64,000 bases of DNA from positions 59,857 to 123,856 of the forward strand of contig NQMI01000049.1 of NCBI GenBank assembly GCA_002270565.1. Direction: 5' to 3'. Numbering within the stretch: the first letter of the stretch is position 1; every line of letters begins with the position of its first letter. The notes under the pieces are model-generated. The model was not told the origin of the DNA, did not search any database, and saw only the letters and a list, made by a program, of their open reading frames with translations. A program made the translations under genes and the position numbers. This document shows positions 1 to 10,134 of this stretch, in pieces. The DNA is from Stenocarpella maydis. Taxonomy: Eukaryota > Ascomycota > Sordariomycetes > Diaporthales > Diaporthaceae.

Positions 1-340
1 GGGGGAGAGTAATTAAGAGTCCATCTATAGAAGCTATCTAATATGGTGATAATTATATTCTTATATATTCTAACTCCTTATTAAAACTGTAATGCTTTTC
101 GTTGGCTTACCGATCGATGAAGCCGCCTTCTGGATTATTGGCTTTCATGCTGATCGACTGAAGCTAAGTTGGGGCCCCTCTCCTAATCCTAACCTAGTGA
201 CGGTGCTGGTCTTGGGGGTCCTGCGGGGGTTGTGCGTGCATCCGCCCTAGGAAGCCTGGTCTCAAAACGGTCCCTACCCAGGGGTGCCATTTGTGTTGGC
301 TCATAACATATTTGAGATTTAAGAAAAATATAGTATTTAT
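1..340. other. Unassigned leading sequence
   Basis: No gene seen. The first ~120 bases are AT-rich. Bases 120-300 are more balanced but hold no open frame or RNA gene that I recognise. The stretch ends at the LTR-type repeat that starts at 341. Confidence 0.5.
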
Positions 341-975
341 TGTTAAAACGGAACACCGCTCAGGCCAGGGCGTGGTATCCGTGCAAGGAGGTTACCAAAA
401 AAAAAACAAAAAAAAATCACGACTCGTGTAAGGAGTTACCCTAGACTTTCCAGCAAGGAGTTACCCTAGACCTTGCGATCCCAAGGCCCGATTTTGCCTA
501 AGTACGCCCAGTGGCGTGCGGTGACGCAAGATGAGTTTGTTGGCCGTGAGTCAATTATTTTAGTTTGTATTTGCACCTTAATTCAAACCTCCGCATTACC
601 CTTATTTCTTAACCAAAAAGTATATTGAAACTAGTGTATTAAGTGCATTGGATAGCTTGATTTCTGAAGTTTATATGTACTTAATTTGGGTATTGCTAGG
701 GCTATGGTTGGCTGGTTGCTTGGAACCAAAGATGGTGTGTTGGAAGGGCGAATTTTCCGGCATTTGCAAATTTGCACCAGAGCCGACCACAGCGTGCCCA
801 GGGGTGAGACGACGTCGGAGGGTATATAAGGAGGGCTTACAGAAGCCCAACTTAATTCAATACAAAGTTGTCCAGACCATTGTCAATCGTCCCAATTCGC
901 CTCAGAGCACCATACTGCGACCCTGCCGAAACACACGCTGAACTGAATGCTATTCTATAGCACAAATTCATCAGA
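341..975 (+). mobile_element. Solo-LTR-like repeat, family TGTTAAAC, copy A
   Basis: This is the longest copy of a repeat found six times in the window. It starts TGTTAAAACGGAAC (other copies TGTTAAACGGAACC) and ends AATTCATCAGA. It carries a promoter-like TATATAAGGAGGG near 821-834, as expected of an LTR. Near the 5' end it holds units of AAGGAGTTACCCTAGACTT, here two clean units plus a diverged one interrupted by an A-rich run (398-417). No coding capacity is seen; short open frames inside it are incidental. The ends are inferred from alignment of the copies. I could not find a convincing 5-bp target duplication, so 'LTR' is an inference from the TG..CA ends and the internal TATA box. Confidence 0.7.
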
Positions 976-1544
976 CTTATATTAAATTGAAATTATTAAG
1001 ATAGATATAGAAATGCCAATTAAAGGTACTATCCTTAGTTAGAAGGTAAAATAATACGTAGTACTTAGATGCTAGTTGTTTGGCTAATGTAACTCGGACT
1101 TTATGTATTTAGATACCTAATGTTTCTTGAGGGCTCCTGAATGACACCCTGTCTCCCTTTTCTCGTCTTTCGTACTCCATATCCATTTAATCGGATTCAC
1201 TGGACCTGTCCTCAAACCCCGTACCATAGGCTTACTGTTAACCTCTGCCCTGCCCCCTTTTACTCCCGGCTAACTTAGTGAAGATTAATGCAGATTAATG
1301 TAGATCCCCTCTGGTGCTGGAACGCTAAATATTTTTCCCGTTACCATCTTTGGAAGTTCCCATAAAACACCTGATTGGGTGTAATCCCTGCCTCGCTCCC
1401 TATTCGCGCGATTCAGCACCACCTCAGCCCCTCACTCAGCCCGCGGCTAAACAAACCCAATAAGAAAGATTTGTTTCGGTCACTCAACTCTCTTGTATAT
1501 AGTTGAGTGGGTGAGTGATAATTGTTAGTGTATACGTTTATAAG
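976..1544. other. AT-rich spacer, no gene seen
   Basis: This is sequence between the LTR copy and the 3' end of the GH43 gene. The first part is AT-rich and the rest has a mixed composition. No frame, repeat or RNA gene is recognised. Confidence 0.5.
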
Positions 1545-2909
1545 CTATTGACTAAACTGCCACCAATTGAAGTTGAAGAGATCCCCGCTGCCACCAGTAA
1601 ACTTGAGGTACAGATCCTGCGTGCCCGTCGCGCCGCTCACTGGACATGTCACCGTAGCCCAGGTTTGCGACCCACCCGTTCCGGCCACTGTACAAGTACC
1701 GACGAGCGTCCCAGTGGTGCTACCGAGCCGGAGCTCAATCTTTCCACCACTGGTAGCCGAAGCCACGCGCGCACTGAACGACTTGGCGCCGTTGCCGAAA
1801 CCCACGCCTTTGACCTTGATGTAGTCGTTGTTATTGATCGAAGTGACATCCAAGCCACCCTCTGAGCAGGTCTCGGTCTGAATACCAGATTCCCAGGCTA
1901 TTGTCTCGGCTTCCTGGCGGACGTAGGGGTTGAGGGTGCCAATCTGCGGCGGGCCGGCCGTAGTCATCGTCATCGTGGGAATCGACCCGTCACTTCCATA
2001 CGCAAACTTCTCGACGCAGACAGAACGCTGGTATCCGCTTCCTCCTGGCAGTGCGCCGTCGTGATAGAAAAAGTACGAGTTGCCCTGAAAGTCAACGACA
2101 CCCGGGTGGTTGGTGAAAGATTTTCCAGCACTCGCCATCACCAAACCACGGTATGTCCAAGGCCCGGTTGGTGAAGACGAAGTTGAATATCGGATGTCTT
2201 CAGAGCAGCAGTTGGCAGCGTAAACCATGTAGTACGTGGAATTGCGCTTGTAGAACCACGGCCCTTCCTCAAAAGCAGTTGGCCTCTCTGCTGTGGCGCC
2301 TGTCCTGCGCGTGCCAAAGCCCTGCGGGGTGAGGGTGACGCGGTTCACGGAGCCAGAATAGGAGATCATGTCCTGGTTCAGGCGGACGTAGTTCAAGTCC
2401 GGATTTCCCCAATACAAGTAAGCCTGGCCATCATCATCGATATACACGGTAGGGTCAATCTCGTTGTTCTCGACAAGCGGCTTGCCAATGGCATCCTTGT
2501 ACGGTCCCGTGATGGAGTCGGAGACGGCAACCCCAATAGCCATGGACCCCGTCGTGTGCCGGATGGGGACGTAGAGGTAAAATTTGCCGTTGCGGGCGAT
2601 AACCTGTGCAGCCCACGCATTGGCGTTGGCCCAGCTGAAGGTAGCAATTGAGGCAATGACGCCATGATGTTGCCAGTTGGCCATGTCATTGGTCGAGTAG
2701 GCGTGCCAATTCTTCATCTCGTAGGTAGTCGCTCCATTCTCATCATGGCCAGTAATCACATACAGCCGGTTGTTAGAAACTATGGGGGCTGGGTCCGTGG
2801 TGAAAATGGTCTGCACGATAGGATTATCAGCACTTGCCAAGCCAGCTCCGTCGAGGAGAGCCCCGAGGAGCAACAGGACTGGGGTGAGGGCGACAATGCG
2901 GCCAAACAT
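1545..2909 (-). CDS. Secreted GH43 glycosidase with C-terminal CBM6
   Basis: This is an intronless single-exon gene of 454 codons from the preferred start at 2909. An in-frame ATG at 2954 would add 15 residues but has T at -3, whereas 2909 has A at -3 and opens directly on a signal peptide (hydrophobic LTPVLLLLGALL, cleavage near ASA-DN). The GH43 five-bladed propeller fills the first ~300 residues. The three family acids are visible: Asp in DPAPIV (base), Asp in EIDPTVYID (pKa modulator) and Glu in FEEGPWFY (acid). A CBM6 module follows (from RQEAETIAW to NFNWWQFSQ, with SINNNDYIKV). GH43 enzymes cut arabinan, arabinoxylan or xylo-oligosaccharides; which one cannot be told here. The frame is intact although it lies among decayed repeats and pseudogenes. 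No neighbour suggests a hemicellulose cluster. Confidence 0.9.
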   Translation of the reverse strand: MFGRIVALTPVLLLLGALLDGAGLASADNPIVQTIFTTDPAPIVSNNRLYVITGHDENGATTYEMKNWHAYSTNDMANWQHHGVIASIATFSWANANAWAAQVIARNGKFYLYVPIRHTTGSMAIGVAVSDSITGPYKDAIGKPLVENNEIDPTVYIDDDGQAYLYWGNPDLNYVRLNQDMISYSGSVNRVTLTPQGFGTRRTGATAERPTAFEEGPWFYKRNSTYYMVYAANCCSEDIRYSTSSSPTGPWTYRGLVMASAGKSFTNHPGVVDFQGNSYFFYHDGALPGGSGYQRSVCVEKFAYGSDGSIPTMTMTTAGPPQIGTLNPYVRQEAETIAWESGIQTETCSEGGLDVTSINNNDYIKVKGVGFGNGAKSFSARVASATSGGKIELRLGSTTGTLVGTCTVAGTGGSQTWATVTCPVSGATGTQDLYLKFTGGSGDLFNFNWWQFSQ

Positions 2910-2954
2910 CTTTAGAGTTGATGGCAATTCATAAACAATGCTATAATTCTTCAT

Positions 2955-4827
2955 CTAAGAGCAGAAAGCTAAGAATAATGTTTTAATATATATAATTCTC
3001 CCTTAAATGGTGGTAGGTGTAATTGCTGACGGTAAGGAAATGCCGATTAGGCTAATCTAGGTTTTAATATAGCTATACGAGGTGCCGGTTAATATCCCTG
3101 GCCCACTGTCAGGCCACCCACTGATTCAGGTTACCCCAGATAGAGTTGAAACAGGACCACCTGGGAGATTTTAAAAACGGAAGCCTTTGCTCTGATTGAT
3201 GGACTCAACCAATTCCGTAACTAAAATCGTCCAAGGAGTCCGCTCTATAGGGTGCCAGTGACATCGAGGCATTGATTTCTTCCATCTATCGGTTGAAGAT
3301 GTCGCTGATCTCGAGTGCACGCAAAGTGCAAATTTTCTAGGCAGCCTCTTGCAGTCAACGTCCGCCTACCCAGCTTTTCAAACTCATCATTTCATGCGTG
3401 CCATGGGTACAGCATTAAGGCGCGAGCCTTGAACAGTCAACGACGTTTGATCATCCAACCTGTAGGGCATCTGAAATTCATACGATGACCTAACTAACTA
3501 TATCTCCCTGCTCTGACCTGCTGCATTATTGCGCAGTATGGACGTCGGGTCTTTCGCCAATTGTATTACCTATGTAGGCTGCTAAGCTCATTCTACCCTC
3601 AGTGGGAGACGGGTAGTAAGCCTTAAATGAGTGAAAACAATAAAGCAGGAAGATAAAATGACTTCGAAGACATCAGCGCGTTATCTCGTAACTAACCATT
3701 TCGTCTGGCGAAGAAATTGCAATAACGGTAATCCTTCTCTCTGCCATTCAATTGGCGTTACTCACATGCAACGAAGCAACTACATGCATTCCGGGTTGTT
3801 CTGAACGCAAGAAGAAAAGTAAAGATGACAACGAGACTGTCGGCCAAAGCATCCCTCAAAAGTGTTTTACCAGTTGAGTACGACCTCCCCCGATCAGTTG
3901 TGCCCTCAAATAATGGATGAGCACTCACTCCTGTTCGTATTAGCCGCAGACCACGAGCAGGTTCGTTCCAGATTTATAGCCATCGAGGGAGAAAGGTAGT
4001 AGCAGAAGATTTAAATATTTACTTCAACAGCTCTTTCACTAGTGTAGCAGGACAAATCGGAATCAAGACTATAAACTGCTTAAATTGGGATGGCTGTAAT
4101 GTGACAAGGCACGAACTTAAGTCCAAACTTGAATATACCAGTTCAACACTTAGTAAATGGTGGCACTGTACATTCCCCCCTTGCACTGCCCGAAAAGCGA
4201 TGGATTCCAAAATGCAAAATGTTTAATATGAACATAGACTACGGGGTGAAGACCGGATCTCCTTCAAGTCCTCTAGATCCGTGATCTTGGAACGGTAACA
4301 TCAATGGAGAATAGATGAATAAGTGGCATGAGCAACTGATCCTAGGCTCTTAATTGGTCAGTAAGTTTGGGACTAATATGTAAACCTCGTTGTGCTGCTT
4401 TAAGCACTACTTACCTAAACTTAGCGGCCCTCAAGACTTGTGTCATTTCACGCTCTACGCGGACCTATGACTTAGTCAACCAGACCGCAATATTTATGTT
4501 TTGACTGAGAAAGACCTTCAACCCGCTTACAAATTGTCTTAATCCAACTGGCCCCTCACGAGCCGTCAGCGGAGGTTTATTGCTGCAGATTCTTGCGTGG
4601 TTGTGAAGTCAACGCCAAGGCTAAGTATCTGCCTCACACCGAACTGCTTCTTATGCGTCAACAAAGTCCACAGTTAGCCCGACTGTACAGTTGTACTTTT
4701 AAACGCACGAGGAAAACAATATAAATACCTAGGTAATCCCTGCGTTTTCTTGTAGTATTATGTACTATGGAAGTTGATAATATCCCATACCAAAATTAGT
4801 AGCATATATAGCTAAGTTACTTGTACT
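2955..4827. other. Gene-free stretch upstream of GH43
   Basis: No supported gene. A 63-codon minus frame at 4019-4210 has no recognisable content. Composition is mixed, without the extreme AT bias of the RIP tracts, and there is no repeat that I can match elsewhere in the window. The first few hundred bases presumably include the GH43 promoter. Confidence 0.45.
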
Positions 4828-5178
4828 TTATACTATGATTTCCAAACGAGAACCGTTTGCCAACTGACATCCCGTCCCGCAGTCAGCGTTCGTGGTTCCA
4901 CAGTAACTCCACTTAGAGCAACAGTCGCCGAAAGCAGGCACAAGGTAGGTCGCGCCTCCAGGATCACTGCTTGAGCTGTATGCATGTGTGCCGTCCGTGG
5001 AAACCACGGGCCCCGACTCGGTACATGAACTGAATGCTGACTAGCAGCCTATGCTGCAGTGCGCCGTCGTGTCGCCCCAGCAGGCATATTCTGAACAGCA
5101 GCCGACATATCCAGTGCCAGCGTAGGATATTCCTCGAAAGTCGACACCGCAGGGGCCGTCGATCGAGGAGGTAGTCAT
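4828..5178 (-). pseudogene. Broken tandem CBM18 (hevein-like) chitin-binding gene
   Basis: The frame starting at 5178 reads two hevein-like modules, interrupted by an in-frame TAG at 5041-5043 (probably a former CAG). Module 1 contains DGPCGVDF, GCCSEYACWG and HCSIGC. After the stop, module 2 reads VVSTDGT, FGDCCSKWSYCGTTNADCGTGC and ends at a TAA at 4828. The CC..YxCG..xxxCGxGC spacing is diagnostic of CBM18. Each module lacks one or two of the usual eight cysteines (Tyr stands in at a position usually Cys), which fits G-to-A decay. Such modules occur in fungal chitin-binding effectors, chitinases and chitin deacetylases; no catalytic domain is left here. The remnant has no intact frame over its whole length. 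Confidence 0.75.
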
Positions 5179-5491
5179 ACGTAATGTAGCCCATGGCTAA
5201 GGGGTCCGCGCCCCAATGCCGGCCTGTGCGCCTTTACCGCATGCGTGTTGGGACTGTCTCGCCTTATGGCGTCCGTTTGACCAACCATGGCTGGCAGAAA
5301 TTAGGTACATGAATATCTTACGCCTAATTTGGTTTGTGCTATCACACTGTGGTCGCACTACAGATTTTCGTAATTTCGGGGGGAATGTTTCCCACAAAAG
5401 AATTTTATTGCTCACGGAACCATCTATCCTTAAGCAGCTCCTTGGCAGTCGGCCGATCGCGCTAGTCTATCCTCATGATTCTCAGAATAAA
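5179..5491. other. Spacer between two pseudogenes
   Basis: No gene seen. A minus frame across 5197-5415 includes CGKGAQAG and could be more of the chitin-binding gene upstream of 5178, but this is too weak to call. Confidence 0.35.
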
Positions 5492-6420
5492 CTAATTGTT
5501 CTCCTTGGCAACCTCTCGTTCCGTCACCATGCTAAACGATGTCATCTTCTCGGGCGGGTTCAGGTGCATAAGATAGAGCACCGACTGGTACGTCTCGTCG
5601 TTCACGATCTCCCTGATCTTGGGCGTAAACGGCCCAAAATACCGGAATTGAGACTGCACTACTTCGACGTTGTAATCTTCGTCACCGTAATGAGCTGTCT
5701 TAGGCCAGAAGATATTGAAGTCGCCGCCAAATATTAGGCTTATGACCACTGTGCCAAATGACCAGATATCGGTAGCCGTATTCCAGGGGATTTCCCTGAG
5801 AACCTCTGGGCTGCTCCATATTGGCACTCCGATGGGTGTGGCTGATTTTGCCCATCCACTTTCCTGGTGGTAGCTACCCCCAAGGTCGCCTACTTGAACC
5901 TCGGAAAAACGCACGTTGCTGGCGTCATTTGAGTTGTTGACGACTAGATTGCTAGGCTTCACGTCAGTGTGGACATAGCCATCTTGGTGGAGAACATGTA
6001 GTGCTTCAAGGATTCCTCTCGACAGATACTGATCTGTTTCCGATTGAGTGGTTTCTGAATTGGTGCCGCCAAAAGATCCTCGTCCAGATATCTGAGGAAT
6101 ATTGTGTTGACTTAGGCGGTTCCTGGATCTCATCGATAAGAGGTCGAATATGGGCACTTCGACCTTGGAAGCGATGAAGGACGTCCCGCTCATTCTCGAT
6201 GCGAGGATGCCCATTGGCGCTCTTCACCACCACGAGCTCATTGCTCTGATTTCTAGAATTGATGAGTTTAGCAATCAACTTACACCAGTTAACTGGGAAT
6301 TGAATGCACAAACCTCGCAAGCTACACCACGTCTTGATGAATCTTCTTCAATATGGTGTAGGACCCGAGCCTGCCTCGGAGGACTTGTCCCGGACTAAGT
6401 GTCGACGGAGCTGGCGTCAT
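5492..6420 (-). pseudogene. Frameshifted protein kinase-like gene
   Basis: Kinase subdomains appear in the right order but in three frames. From a likely start at 6420: a glycine-loop-like GRLGSYTILKKI, an in-frame TAG soon after, and a probable intron (about 6245-6325, ending TTCTAG). Then come LVVVK (VAIK lysine), ENERDVLHRF (helix C Glu) and RPLIDEIQEPP. A frame change follows to YLDEDLLAAP and a second to RGILEALHVLHQDGYVH. The rest is open to 5492: HTDVKPSN (HRD loop, with Thr for Arg), GDLGG (DFG region), SPE (APE) and DIWSFGTVV. At least two indels plus a stop make it a pseudogene. Its relatives are fungal lineage-specific kinase-like proteins, often expanded near repeats. Confidence 0.75.
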
Positions 6421-6969
6421 GGCAGATACTTTGCAAAGCACGACAGGGAAGATGAAACCTCAGCGGAGGACCATATATCCAAGAAAGGAAATGTAAGATT
6501 TCAAGTGAGCAGAAGGACGGAAGCTGGAGGGGAGTTGGCAGAACCCACGCCGTTGTGCACATAAAATACGTGCACACGTTATGAAGCCAAACGCACGTCA
6601 TGGGCCAAGCGAAATGCTGTCTTGTCTTGTTATCTGGTCCTCTTATTCTCCCTGGGGAGTTGTTGGTAGTATAGATCCGAACGGCTGTTCTGGAGCCCGG
6701 TGACTTCAGAAAAGGTGGAACTTCTCCGATTGGTCGCCAGAAATGCTCGTTTTGAATAAGTTGACAGGGACACGGAAAATCATTAGTCCGACAAACCAAC
6801 GTGTTCTCCGCCCTCAGGAACGATGCCCTATAGCAGTTGGCATCTGAGCAGTTCTTGCAGAGAATACTACCACCAACGAGTGAGGTATGGTCTTACCTTC
6901 TGGACAATCAACTCCCAGTACCACCACAGGGGCTTCTACCTGGTACCCTCTCATTGTAATAATTAAAAA
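6421..6969. other. Spacer up to MULE left end
   Basis: No gene is supported; a 134-codon minus frame at 6395-6799 has no recognisable domain. Bases 6962-6969 (ATTAAAAA) form the left copy of the 8-bp target-site duplication of the adjoining MULE. Confidence 0.5.
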
Positions 6970-7008
6970 GAAAACGGATAATTGCACGTACAAAAACGGA
7001 TAGTACAC
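6970..7008. repeat. Left terminal inverted repeat of the MULE
   Basis: This 39-bp repeat is identical to the reverse complement of 11368-11406. The internal duplication of AAAACGGATA is a candidate transposase-binding site. Confidence 0.9.
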
Positions 7009-7187
7009 ATATACATATTGGCCCCCAACGCACAGACAATTTGCACCACCAAAAACACTATATGCACTATTATTTTAACCTTTTCGCTAACATAGCCATA
7101 TATCCCCATCACTACTATAGCGAATATCCCCATCATAATGCCCACTATAGCGCTAATCACTCAAATTCATAGTGTTTTACTATATAT

Positions 7188-7394
7188 CTAGTCTGTATGA
7201 ACCATAATCTCGTCTAGTATCTCTTCCTCCTCATCACCGTTGCTATTATCACCATTATTGCCGCTAACGATATTCCCAACCGTTAGATTTACCCGTGGTA
7301 ACTAGTTGATACTTCTGATAGCCGCCGTATGCTGCCGCTTAGCCCCTAACCTCATGCTTAAGGGTATACCAGCTTCTAAAGTCTTTATAATATC
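7188..7394 (-). pseudogene. C-terminal tail of MULE transposase
   Basis: The minus frame runs from the LTR boundary to a TAG at 7188-7190 with one internal TAG. It reads KTLEAGIPLSMRLGAKRQ and ends GDEEEEILDEIMVHTD. A basic then acidic low-complexity tail is common in these transposases. The catalytic middle part between this tail and 10135 is not found, having been displaced or lost. Confidence 0.55.
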
Positions 7395-7798
7395 TCTGAT
7401 GAATTTGTGCTATAGAATAGCATTCAGTTCAGCGTGTGTGTGTTTCGGCAGGGTCGCAGTATGGTGCTCTGAGGCGAATTGGGACGATTGACAATGGTCT
7501 GGACAACTTTGTATTGAATTAAGTTGGGCTTCTGTAAGCCCTCCTTATATACCCTCCGACGTCGTCTCACCCCTGGGCACGCTGCGGTAGGCTCTGGTGC
7601 AAATTTGCAAATGCCGGAAAATTCGCCCTTCCAACACACCATCTTTGGTTCCAAGCAACTAGCCAACNGCGAAAATCGCCTGACTCGCAAGTCTAGGGTA
7701 ACTCCTTGCTAGAAAGTCTAGGGTAACTCCTTACAACGAAGTCTAGGGTAACTCCTTGCACGGAGTACCAACGCCCTGCTGAGCGGTTCCGTTTAACA
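7395..7798 (-). mobile_element. TGTTAAAC-family LTR copy B (collapsed in assembly)
   Basis: The minus-strand copy starts TGTTAAACGGAACCGCTCAG at 7798 and ends near AATTCATCAGA at 7395. It holds three clean AAGGAGTTACCCTAGACTT units. A single n at 7668 replaces about 160 bp that are present in copy C, so part of the repeat was dropped by the assembly or the junction is unresolved. Confidence 0.7.
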
Positions 7799-7854
7799 AA
7801 AAAGAATTAAGAAAACGCGTCTATTAAAAATATCCCTATGAGTATATACGATTA

Positions 7855-8590
7855 GGCACTTATTCGAGAGATTGGGAGAAAGATAGGTGGGCCAGACAAT
7901 GTAGCAAATGTTCTCTCGAACCTTGGGCCGGATGATAATATCCTCAGCATAGTGCTAGGGCGCCCGGGCTGAGCTAATATATAATGGGGCGGAAGCAGCA
8001 GCTTCGGTAGCAGGAACATTATCAACGTTAATAGCAGCAGCAGCAAGACCAGTTAGCTTGTATTAGCTATCATGAATGCCCTCAGTGGGGTTCACATAGC
8101 AGCCAGCCAGTTGATTTAGCTACCGCCGCTGCCGCTGGCAACATAGGCAGCTGGGCAGGTATATATATTCCTAGGACCCCCTTCCTCTGCTGGGGCACTA
8201 TCAGCAAGGGTCACGCCACCTCTATAGCTTCGGCCGGTAATAATATCATCATCACTAGTAGTGCCTAATAGCCTTAAGTTAGAAGGGCTTCTAGAGAACT
8301 TTCTTGCGTATATTTGCCGTTGGAAGGCCTGGGATTATAAGTAGAGGTTATCATTAATTAGGCTGGCCTACAAGCTTCAGGAAGCGGGTATATACTTGCT
8401 TAGGGACCTCTCAATATAGCTAGACAGCTGGTATAAGGAACGTTACTTTAATGAGGACCTGGGCAGCTTTCTTCATTAGTGCGTGAAGGATTTTATTCAA
8501 GAGTATACACTCTTAGCAGAGGACTTGCCGGCGGGCCCTGGGGTAAGCAAAGCCCCTAGGGATATTACTACTAATGGGGAAGCTTGATTC
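7855..8590 (+). pseudogene. Decayed unidentified coding sequence between LTR copies
   Basis: A plus frame reads REIGRKIGGPDNVANVLSNL and, further on, SLIRLAYKLQEAGIYLLRDL and WYKERYFNEDLGSFLH. It stays coherent across stops of the TAG/TAA kind and ends at a TGA at about 8587. I do not recognise the family; gag-like or another transposon protein is possible. It runs opposite to the flanking LTR copies, so it need not belong to them. Confidence 0.35.
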
Positions 8591-9590
8591 TAGCTTATTT
8601 ATGGTGTTTGAGGGTATGTAAGGGCGTTTCTTATGGGTGTAATAGCTTGTTAGCGAGAAGTGTATTAAGGGGTTGATTGGTGGTTATTATGTAAGTTTGC
8701 AAAGTTTGCAAAATATGTAAAACATTGATACTAGTGGTGTAGCCCTTGAAGTGTGCTTATGGGTGCCCCCTAACTTAAAATACAGATTCCCTCAACAGAA
8801 CTTTAGCCTATTATAGCTAGAGTGGTATCAGAAGAAAGAGGAAGCTTTAATTTATTTAGTATAGGAATCAGATTATATATATGTTTTTTTCTAATAAAGT
8901 TATAGCTAAGTAATAATATGGTGTTATAGCTAGTGGCTATAAGAATCCTGAGACTAGTACTCAGTATATTCTTATTCTAAATACTATAACTACAAACATA
9001 TATTCTTTAATAAAGAGTATATTAACTAAGAAAGTAAGATTATTATTATAAAGCCTAAAAGCAGGCTCTTCAGGAGCAAAAATTATATTATGTTTATAAT
9101 TTTTTCTGGTAGTATTATAGCGTTATTAAGTTAGGCAAATAGATAGCAAGTATATATGCCCGCTTGCATAACCACCACCTACACCTTCGTTAAAAGCAAC
9201 TAGAAGGCTAAATAGTTTAGCTAGCAAAAAAAGAAAATAGGCAAAAAGAATAATATACATCATATCTAAACCCTCGCTCTTGCTAAGCAAGAACTATATA
9301 AGGCATTGCTCCTTCAACAGTAATGGAAATCCTCGCTAGCAAGTTATAATCAAACGTCAATACCATGAAGGCATACACGCTGAGTGGTGGGTTGTATGGT
9401 TTATTAAGGATTACTAGAAGCAGGGGTATATATAGCAATAGGCACTAAATATTATAATATGCTGATTTCTATATAAGAGGTATATAATGATATGGTAACA
9501 AGTGAGCCAAATTATAACCCCTAATTAATCAACTTCAGGGCAACCACCTTCTACTATACCCACAGGCCTAACAATAATATTATTCAATTC
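8591..9590. other. AT-rich insert inside the MULE, degraded
   Basis: No intact gene. TGGTATCAGAAG at about 8822-8833 resembles a tRNA-Met primer-binding site of retroelements (TGGTATCAGAG). Around 9350-9440 a plus frame reads RQYHEGIHAEWWVVWFIKDY before stops; its family is not recognised. This is probably the debris of one or more retroelements. Confidence 0.35.
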
Positions 9591-10134
9591 TCTGATGAAT
9601 TTGTGCTATAGAATAGCATTCAGTTCAGCGTGTGTTTCGGCAGGGTCGCGGTGTGGTGCTCTGAGGCGAATTGGGATGATTGATAATGGTCTGGACAACT
9701 TTATATTGAATTAAGTTGGGCTTCTGTAAGCCCTCCTTATATACCCTCCGACGTTGTCTTACCCCTGGGCACGCTGCGGTAGGCTCTGGTGCAAATTTGC
9801 AAATGCCGGAAAATTCGCCCTTCTAACACACCATCTTTGGTTCCAAATAACTAGCCAACTATAGCCCTAGCAATGCCCAAATTAGGTACATACAAACTTC
9901 AGAAATCAGGCTATCCAATGCACTAAGTCATATACTTTTTGGGTAAGAAATAAGGGTAATGCAGAGGTCTGAATTAAGGTGCAAATGCAGGCCAAAATAA
10001 TCGACTCACGGCCACCAAACTCATCTTGCGTCACGCACGCACTGGGCGTACTTGGCGAAAATCGCCTGACTCGCAAGTCTAGGGTAACTCCTTGCACGAA
10101 GTGCCAACGCCCTACTGAGCGGTTCCGTTTAACA
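9591..10134 (-). mobile_element. TGTTAAAC-family LTR copy C
   Basis: This is a full-length minus-strand copy of 544 bp with TATATAAGGAGGG reading toward lower coordinates and a single AAGGAGTTACCCTAGACTT unit. It interrupts the MULE transposase frame just after LFITN, where the family normally continues with a (V/I)xDRE-type motif. It could pair with copy B as the two LTRs of one element (internal 1.8 kb), but no target duplication supports this. Confidence 0.75.

Noticed and set aside
1515..1865. 116-codon plus frame opposite the GH43 gene
   Set aside because: It is the antisense shadow of the CBM6-coding end; composition follows the other strand.
4964..5194. 76-codon minus frame from ATG 5192 region
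   Set aside because: It is one frame off the CBM18 reading, which has the conserved cysteine pattern.
6963..7160. 65-codon hydrophobic minus frame, membrane-protein-like
   Set aside because: It overlaps the MULE inverted repeat and consists of biased ATA/ATC codons; it is not a gene.
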